The position numbers and the translations under genes are program-made. A stretch of DNA of 64,000 bases, taken from the NCBI GenBank assembly GCA_973895155.1, contig OZ316891.1:20522001-20586000 (forward strand), written 5' to 3'. Origin of the DNA: Marsupella aquatica. Its lineage: Eukaryota; Marchantiophyta. Below the pieces are notes generated by a model. That model was not told the DNA's origin, made no database searches, and saw only the letters and a list, made by a program, of their open reading frames with translations. Positions 56,341-64,000 of the stretch are shown here, piece by piece; the stretch's first letter is position 1, and each line of letters begins with the position of its first letter.

Positions 56341-59074
56341 CAGTAGTCAGCCTGGGTACCCCTACATTTGGGCAGAAAAGGCTCTCTGTAGTGCACCCAG
56401 ACTCCACATGCCCCCCACAGGTGTAATCCAAATTTTAAAAAAAATCTGTTACTATAGAAACTAGTGCCTTGGGTTTCAGTCAATGGAGTAGGTACTGAAG
56501 GGTAGACTTAGGTTGTGAATTATAGCATAGTATTTGTGTATCTTTCCAGACCCAAAGAAAAACTCCCACCACCAGACCACCCACCCACACAGGCACATGC
56601 ACACAATCATACCCTCCAGAACTCCAATTCAAGCACGTGTATGCTTGGCGTTCAAAGGTAGAGGAGACTTAGTCATCTCAAACAAGATAATAGACAGTAC
56701 ATGAATAGTTGCATTTCTGGCGCACAATTATTCTCACGTTTACGCATGGAGTTCTTGTGTTGATGAGTGCAATGGTCCAATGGAGCTGTGGAAGCATACG
56801 ATGCTGGTTGTCCTCCACTGTTGTCAATTGGAGCACAACTACTGTACAACACTACAGTGGTCTAGTTGTTTAAGGGATAAAACACAAAACACGAGAAAAC
56901 TGTCGAAAAGTGACTAGAAATTGTTGTGCAAATGTCAACAAATTAGATACTGGCAAACTGCTGACTTGCATGCTGAGGAGAGTGATTTCTGCACCCGTCC
57001 AGAAGTCTGTCTGTTGGTGACAGAGATCGCGCCTTTATGAGGGCCTTCTGTCACGGATTTGGGGACGACAGAGCTGCCAAGTGCCAAGTACCAAGTCCTT
57101 TAAGAAAATAATTATTGAAAATCAAAACCAACTGAACTCAAGCAAACCAACAATTCAACAAACCAACAGACCCAACAAACCCAACAAACTGACTGGTAAT
57201 TAGAATGCTGCTTAGGTCATTGATTCGCGGATCCTGCTATCTCCAGTATGCCTTCTGATGTTGTTGAACTGCAGCAGAGGACAGGAAAAGAAAAGAAAGA
57301 CTAAACAAAGTGAGGTAGTTTGACATAATAAAATACACTACCCCACCTGAGGCAGTGGCATCATTTTCCTTGCTGGTACATTAATAAACTCTGGTGCTGT
57401 TGCTCCTAAATGAATAATATAATGTGTTGTCTAACAGAATGCCCTCTGTCACACACTATTGTTGATAAGAAATGATGTTCAGTGACAGTGTTGTGGAGCA
57501 TAAGTGAGATGACCAGGCACTTGGACTATGTAGGGAGTCTAGGAGTCAATGTGGCAACTCAATTTCAAGGAGAGTGACTGGTTGGGCATGGACAAGGTGC
57601 ACAATGACACAGTTATGTCCATCTCATAATTAGGAAAAAGAATCTCTACACTTGAATAGCCAGGATAGAATCTTGCCAGAATGATTGTGAGAAAGAAAGA
57701 ACAGGATTGGATATTATAGTGCTTAGATCGTTTTTGCTACATTGTCATGAAAGATGGGAAAGAAGCTCTCATGGCTGTCACTATTGTCATCATGCTCTTA
57801 TGGACAATCAAAACCCCCATAGTGTGAAGAAACACTAAAAATATTTGAATAACATACTCTTGGGGGTTTCATTTTTGCAAAAACAGCACATCAAGTGTGA
57901 CAAAGCATAAGGTCATTTTATTGATTCTAAGAGGAGATTTTCAATTTGTTGTAAAAGAACATTAGGGTATTTTGAGTCCAATTTTGAGACTTATAAGAAA
58001 GGATAGAGACTTTTTAATATTCTTGGAATATTTCAAATTAATATGCATAAAAAATTACTATAAACCTTTTTGTTCTTGAGGTTAAGGGTGTCCAAGCCTT
58101 CACAAGGTGGCACATGATGGGGAGGCTCCATAAAGTGAGACCCATGAGAACATACTTTACAAATCTACCCATACAAATGACCTTTAATTGGATGTCATCC
58201 AATATCCCCAGTACTCTGTTTATACACTCCGTTTTGTGTGAACTGTAAGTATATTCCATCCAAAATCTTAACCAGGTAAGTTTAGTAATATGCGCTTGAT
58301 TCCAATTGACACTGGATTTTCAGTTTAATAAGCTTTGTCTCTGTTGCAGGTTATTGTGTCCTCATATATGCTAGGTTTTGGGGGTTTGCATTTGCCCACT
58401 TCTTTTGATTTCCTTTGTTTATCCTTCTTTAGACCTCTTTCCCTTTTATCCATTGTACTTTGTTTGGCACTCTTTAGTAACTTAGTCCTTTCTCGCTTCC
58501 TAGCTCACTAGGCAAGAGGCTATCCTTACTGTAAGATGAATGGAAACTTGAAAGGCTTTTTACATCCAGAAGAAGCCAGTTCAGTTGAGTTGCAGCAGCC
58601 TTACATGATCCATACCAATTGCCAGGGAAGTCTTAGCATTACTTTCCAAAATTGATTGATGTTACAAGAGCCATGAGCTCAGATGTGATAACCAAGTGAG
58701 GAAGCAAACTGGAAAGAAAACTCCTTTCAAGACCAAAAAGAAGCAAGAATGCAAGGATTTGTTTTGGTTGAATCTGAGGCTTTGTTAAACATCCCTCCTG
58801 TCAGTCATATCTATGTGCACTTGATGATTTGTTTTGGTTGAAATCCCAGGCTTCTTAAACATCGCTCCACCTAAATATATGTGCAGTTGGTGCAGGATAA
58901 GTTGTCCAAAAATCCCAAAAATAAACATAGGGGCAGATAGACAAGCTGAGGAAGGAGGAGGAGGAGACACCCCCCTGCACAAACTGGCAGGCTCTCTTTG
59001 CTTAAAAGATGCACAGTCTGTAGATCACAAGACATTTTGCCTTGAAACAACCCATGAGTGGACAACTACCTTTA
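56341..59074. other. Intergenic stretch, no gene
   Basis: Mostly AT-rich sequence without convincing frames. A direct repeat of about 80 bp built on ATTTGTTTTGGTTGAA, AGGCTT and TTAAACATC lies at 58755-58870. The frame 58834-59226 spans repeated sequence and is unrecognised. Confidence 0.4.
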
Positions 59075-59412
59075 GAGCTTGCAACACTACAATAGGTTAC
59101 AGGGCTTTCTCAAGAGATATGCTTAGTAGACCCCTTCTGGAAAAATTTTGCTTAATCAACCCCCTCCATACTTTTCCCCAATCTGGATCGTTGATGGTCC
59201 TTTCGATCTCAAATCTGGACCGTTGATAGACCTCAGGGGGTCGATCAAGTAACAAGTTTCATTTTGGGGGTCGATCAAGCAAATACCTTGGGCTTTCTCT
59301 TTCCATGGCCAGATAGTAAACAGAAGGACTATCCATTGGTCAGTAGATGATGACCATAGATCTTTTGAGCATGCAACATTACAGAAGATTACAGGACTCT
59401 CTCTTTCAATGA
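59075..59412 (+). repeat. Local direct repeat, GAGC-TGCAACA-TACA family
   Basis: 59078-59125 and 59365-59415 share GAGCNTGCAACA, TACAGG-CT and CAA-GAGATAT phrases. The second copy ends in the sequence used as target by the SINE at 59426. Confidence 0.5.
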
Positions 59413-59425
59413 GATATAGACTGGG

Positions 59426-59752
59426 AACCAATTGGCTTAGGTCAATTGGCTAGGGGATTTGCCTGGAACTGAGAGGTCCCAGGTTCAATCCCCCTCCACA
59501 CACTGGGGTGTGGAGGGTATATGTGTGTGGGTGGGATGGGTTTGGTGGGTAGTGGATTGGAGTTCTGATTATCTGCTCAGCCCCTGGTCGTCCACTTTGT
59601 GGCCCTGATTTAATCCTCTCTCCTTCCTGGTGCGGGTCCCTGTCGGATCCGTTGGGGCTCACCCCGGTCTGGGTTCCCTACAGAAAAACTGTCACATTGG
59701 GATGGGGGGAGTCTAATTGTATTTCCTCCCCATTTCCGTTCAAGACAAAAAA
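59426..59752 (+). mobile_element. tRNA-derived SINE, 327 bp, with perfect 14-bp target duplication
   Basis: The element is bracketed by AGATATAGACTGGG at 59412-59425 and 59753-59766, an exact 14-base match. The head has an A-box-like AATTGGCTAGGGGATTTGCC and a B-box-like AGGTTCAATCCCC with tRNA-like spacing. A unique body follows, and the tail is A-rich (CAAGACAAAAAA). Such elements are copied by RNA polymerase III and spread with LINE enzymes. The perfect duplication suggests a fairly recent insertion. Confidence 0.88.
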
Positions 59753-59766
59753 AGATATAGACTGGG

Positions 59767-61250
59767 ATATAGAACAAATCCAAAGAACAAATAAGCCAAA
59801 ATGGGAGACAGCATCCCAAAGGAGACCCAATATCCTACTTGTTAACTGATTCGCAGTCTTCAATGGCAGAAAATTATGTACATTTTTTGCCTGTGGCTGT
59901 GATACAACGGCAGAGAACATTCTCTACCCAAAACATTTTTTAAGAGGAGTTTCTCCAGTATTTCATTGTCATCTAACCTACACATGTGGTCACGACGTAT
60001 TTAATTGAAAACAATGTTTTCCATGTAAGTATTTGGGGGCTGTGGCTCTGGATTTGAATTTGTTCCCAATTCCAACTGCCAGCATGTTTTCCCGGGCTGA
60101 CACATCAAACTTCAAATTTGTGTGCTGGGCAACAGGATTTTAAAAATTAGTCAATGAACAAGCCAACTCAGGCCATGATGGTGACAAGAGGATCATTATT
60201 CTAGACCAAACAAAGCTGATGATTGATAGATTGCCAGTGTACTTAGGGGCAGAAATCATCCTAATCTGAGGGACCTCAGTTTATCTAATTAGAACAGCCA
60301 ACAAGTTTGGAGAGCTCAACAATAATTCGCAGAAGCGTGGCTGACATTCTCATTTGAGTTTCAAACGTGCCCACTGTCCCAACCGTTAGACTGGCAGACT
60401 TTTATATTCGAGTTTTCTCTCATGGCCAACAACCTTTACTTGTTTCAAAACAACATTCTTCTCACCAGGTCTACTATTAGACTTGTGCTCCTTTCTCTTG
60501 TTGATAGAAAATGCTTTGTGGGGAACCTGCAGTACAGCACAATCTCTCCAATTAGGGGAACGTTTTTCCTCTTCCCTCTGCAATCATGTTTATGGAGGAA
60601 AGCTATAACATAGCCTGCGTGGATGATCTACAGGTGGCCCTGTGTATGAAGCAAAAAAGTCACCCTGCCTAACTCTACAATGAGCCTCACTAAATGACAA
60701 ATGGATATTTGCTACACGTGGATACTTATCTGCTTGCAATTGCCTACAATTGCTCTAGGTTCAGAAATGCATTGATTATTGTCCAAGTCATGTTTACATA
60801 GAATATTATTTTGCACTAGTCCATCAACTATGCCATCCTGTGCACTAGAAGTGCAAGTTTTTTGGTGTTTACACTTACACCAGGATATTAACATTTATAA
60901 CGAAGTTTCTAGAAATGCAAAAGAAATTTGCACTTGTACTTATAGCATAGTTGTCATGTCGGAATGCAAGATTATTGGGTTTGCAACTTTGCACTCATGG
61001 CCTAGTGCAAACCATGCACAAATGCACCCTAAAGCATGCTTCCGAAATTCGTGCACTTATACACGGCTGATTGTACTTAGCACAATTTATTTTCCCTTTC
61101 CTCCAAACAAGGAAGAAAAAATTGCGCCGGCAGTGAACTGGTCAAAGGGACCACTAATGCTGGGGGATTGTGGGGCCGCAGAGGGATCAGGCAGCAAAAT
61201 GGTTCAACTCTGCTCGCTTCATGAGTTGATGTAGTCTAGGCTTTACAGAA
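59767..61250. other. Intergenic stretch, no gene
   Basis: Short frames only. The 151-codon frame at 60779-61234 has no motif or composition that suggests a protein. Confidence 0.4.
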
Positions 61251-64000
61251 CGAGAAAAGGGGGGCAATCCGGACTGCATGGATGTACAGCATCAAAAGCT
61301 GATAGAATGAAACGTACCACCTATGTTGGTGGCTACAATGGCGAGATTGTCAAACTAGCTTTTTCGATCACCCAGGTACGGTCCGTTACGAGGCTATTAC
61401 TGATGAAACTATGAGAGCTACCCAAATCACTGCCTGTCACGCGCTAACATGTGAGGATAGCTGCTACGATGGAATGAGAGAGGAGGATTTTATATGAGTC
61501 TCTGCGACTCTGTGAGAGAAGAGGATTCCCTGCAACTTCCCCTTTTCCCAGCTTTCCGAACTACAGTAATGATTTGGCTTCGTTTGCTGATCAAGGAGCT
61601 AAACGCCTAGGATTTGCTTGATGAACTCCTTCTTGTTCTCTAATGAACAGAGTTGGGTCACAACTGACAGTGAGAAATTAGACTTGGTGATCAGTCCTTG
61701 ATCTTTCGAGGAGTTCACCGCTCACCATAGTTATTCTCTGATGAAAGAATGAACTGGTTCATTTTCGAGCTTCCAGCAGACTGTGGCTGCGTCCCTTGAG
61801 CTGACGAGGCCTTGAGCTGGGTGGGATTATCATCCTTGCTGATGGATTGATGGAAAGTTGAGCAGATAGTTGGGCCAAATCAGTATGATGACTTGACCGA
61901 GACAGACTCTGGACGGAGACATTTTGAGAGCAGGATAGGTTGGCGGAGTCCTGGCGTCCAGCTAAAAAACTAAATCAGCTGTGGATTGTGTGCCACAAAA
62001 GTCGTCGATCGCAGAGGCGGATGGATAGATAGATAGATTGGCAGAGAGTAGACCCACCAGATTGCGGCCCCTCTCTTTCCAGCTAACGACCAACAAAGGT
62101 TGATTGCAAGATTGTTGGTCCAAGAGGAATCATTCAGATCTGCCAGTCAGTGAGCTGACGAGGAGCAGAGCAGGGCATTTACAGGCGAAGAGCTGGTCAG
62201 CCTTAAAGAAGCGGTACTTTACGAGACAGCCAACGGCAAAGAGAGGCTGCAGGCTCTGAGGTACTGGGTCGTGTTGATGGGGTGGGAGAGTTTGAAAGAT
62301 TTGAAGAAGAAGATGGTAGACGAGAGCAGCAAATAACCGAGGATTGGGGACGTTTTATGTTAGTTCACCTGATTTACGTGGAAGGAACACGGTCCAGTCA
62401 TCGCTTACTGTTAATTACTACTACTGCTCTCGACGGCCAGCCGCTGAAACGAGGTCGCTGACTGCGGTACTTTTGAGTTATATGTAATCGGTACATTAGC
62501 GCATGCTGCTGCGGAAGCGACAGACCAGGGAGTCCTAGTGGAAGTGCATTGGCAGAGCTCTAATAGGAAAGTGCACCAAGAGTCACTGGAGAAAACAGAG
62601 GCAGACAACACGAGCAGAAGCAGCAGCTCACGAGGCAGGCAGGTAGGGAAAGGCATGATGTATGCACTGTCCAATCACTGCCCTCCTTCGAGCAGATTGG
62701 CTCTGGAGAAGGCAGGAAGTCATCCCGCCTGCATGCTGCTGCAGCGCGTACGCCGGGCTGGGTGCTGGAGAAGAGATTGACGAGGTGGCTCTCACTCCGC
62801 GGGCAGAGAGAGGGACGAAAGAGCAAGAGGACATAGGGAGAGCGAGGGCAGATGGCGTGTTAGGAGGCTGATCGGATGGATTTATGAATCTTCATCCGGG
62901 TATTAATCTCGACGAAGCAACGGCTAAAGTGAGATGTGGAAAAGTGGGCACTGAGGTGAGGAGCTATGGGTAGGCGGTGGTGGTCTACGCTGGCGAAAGG
63001 TGGTGGTGGTGGTCCGGATTCCGCTCATTCGCTAGCCAGGTTTAATTTTGCATTGTTCGGAGAATCGTTGAGTGGTTTAGTTAGATTCGATAAGTTGTAC
63101 CCTGTTGGGTTCCAATGCGATCATCTGCAATCCTATGTGAACGTTTCAACGAGTTGGGGAGGGTGACGATTTTGTTTTGGAGGAAGTCGAAAAGATTCTG
63201 CTTGAGCGGGATAGCGAAGGGAGGTGCTTGCACAGTGCGGGTGTCTTGAGGTGGGTGGGCATTACGGAGGGAGGATCAGCGTTTTGCAGTGATCGGTGCT
63301 TTCCTTCGTGGTGGAGTGGTGCTGTGTCCTTACGTGGTTGGACTGGGATTCACGAATCGGACGAGGAGCGTTGTTGATTGTGCACTCCGGTGAGGCTGGC
63401 TGGGGCCTCAAAGCTGGTTAAACGAAAGGCAAAGGAAAGTTTTAACTGGAATGGAAAAGTTCTGAATGGTGACCGGAAGTGCCAAGGTGTGGGGCGGACT
63501 GGCTGTTTGGGTCGGGGCTCTTGGTATTCTTTCTCCTGGGCTCGCAAATTGCGGGGGCCTTTTGGCTGGTCGGGAGCTGGAGCACTCGGGTGGAGCTTTG
63601 ATTGGAGCTTGAGTGCAGCTTCTGAGAGCAGCGGAAGCTGTCTTCTCCTCTTGGGGCCTGTGCGCTCGGACGACTGCTGGTGTGCGAGCCTTTTTTTTCT
63701 GCTCCAGTGCGTTTGAAGCTACGGGAAACTCGGAGGTCTGCTGGTGATACTTTGTGGAGGCAGATTTTGAAGGTTGTGTGACCAACGTGCTAGGGGATTT
63801 ATCGGTTTCTTGCCCGGTGACTGTCTAGGCGTCGCTTTGTGGTGGACTGGCGGCAACTTATCACCTCTGAACGTTTGTATCTGTTTGGAGAGTTGGGGAG
63901 AGTCGTGGTACGTGGTGATATACGAAGCTGGACGTCAGCGTGAGGTGAGAACAGAGACTGCTGCTTCCTTAATTTTGCAAATTCCAAGTTTGGATTGTTT
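61251..64000. other. GC-richer right end, possible upstream region of a gene beyond the window
   Basis: From about 61.3 kb the base composition rises and Gly/Arg/Ser-rich short frames appear on both strands, none recognised. A 23-codon stretch from ATG 61307 ends at a good splice donor (ACCCAG/GTACGG) and might be a small first exon, but nothing supports it further. 62960-63990 resembles a long leader or intron of a plus-strand gene. No domain seen. Confidence 0.3.

Noticed and set aside
59426-59490. tRNA gene
   Set aside because: A and B boxes are present but the acceptor stem and anticodon arm do not pair, and the unit is flanked by a 14-bp target duplication, which identifies a SINE.
60779-61234. 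151-codon plus-strand frame as a gene
   Set aside because: Low-information sequence with scattered cysteines, no motif, no upstream signals and no second copy to test conservation.
61307-61376. Small first exon with a good splice donor
   Set aside because: 23 codons and one GT site are too little evidence; no matching acceptor with a continuing frame was found in the remaining sequence.

Overview
This window looks like nuclear DNA of a land plant, most likely a non-seed plant (moss, liverwort, hornwort, lycophyte or fern). The lineage is my inference. The evidence is intron-containing genes with GT-AG borders, a plant-type receptor kinase, a complete plant-type CCZ1 gene, and a heavy load of plant transposons (Ty1/copia, CACTA/TNP2, tRNA-derived SINEs). 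I saw no bacterial-type operons, rRNA genes or CRISPR arrays.

Left third (1-25.5 kb): a tandem segmental duplication of a two-gene block. Copy B (about 13.9-25.5 kb) is intact. It holds a receptor-like kinase (13884-16794, minus) whose predicted ectodomain is a ricin-type lectin domain plus a DUF642 domain, and a nine-exon CCZ1 gene (21472-24943, minus). CCZ1 is a subunit of the Rab7 guanine-nucleotide exchange complex. Copy A (1-9.3 kb) has the first exon of a second receptor kinase running off the left edge and a wrecked CCZ1: exons 4-6 and 8-9 are lost, and the exon 1 segment is inverted. Copy A also carries roughly 4 kb of AT-rich, repeat-rich insertion.

Middle (25.5-48.4 kb): repeats, then a nest of transposons that can be resolved to the base. 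A Ty1/copia element (30708-48436, target duplication ACATT) contains a 10.9-kb CACTA element (32268-43161, target duplication GCA) in its internal region. Its right LTR is split by a 4.7-kb TG...CA element (43571-48280, target duplication CTTGG). The CACTA element carries a TNP2/DUF4218/DUF4216 transposase with nonsense codons, an intact SET-domain gene that appears to share its first exon with the transposase, and a divergently transcribed three-exon accessory gene. TTTGCGAA-like motifs crowd both of its ends, the accessory promoter and the accessory first intron.

Right third (48.4-64 kb): directly beside the copia element is a decayed coding region with an HLH motif and, about 55 residues later, a GYCLKD motif. 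These are the HUH and Y-x-x-K motifs of a rolling-circle endonuclease, and the region resembles the recently described Replitrons rather than a Helitron or a virus. Beyond it are SINEs (one with a perfect 14-bp target duplication), a second copia LTR, tandem repeats and long stretches where I find no convincing gene.

Themes that link the regions: almost all nonsense codons in the transposons are TAG or TGA and can be explained by C-to-T change in CG or CHG context, which fits decay through cytosine methylation. The only host genes I trust are CCZ1 and the two receptor kinases.
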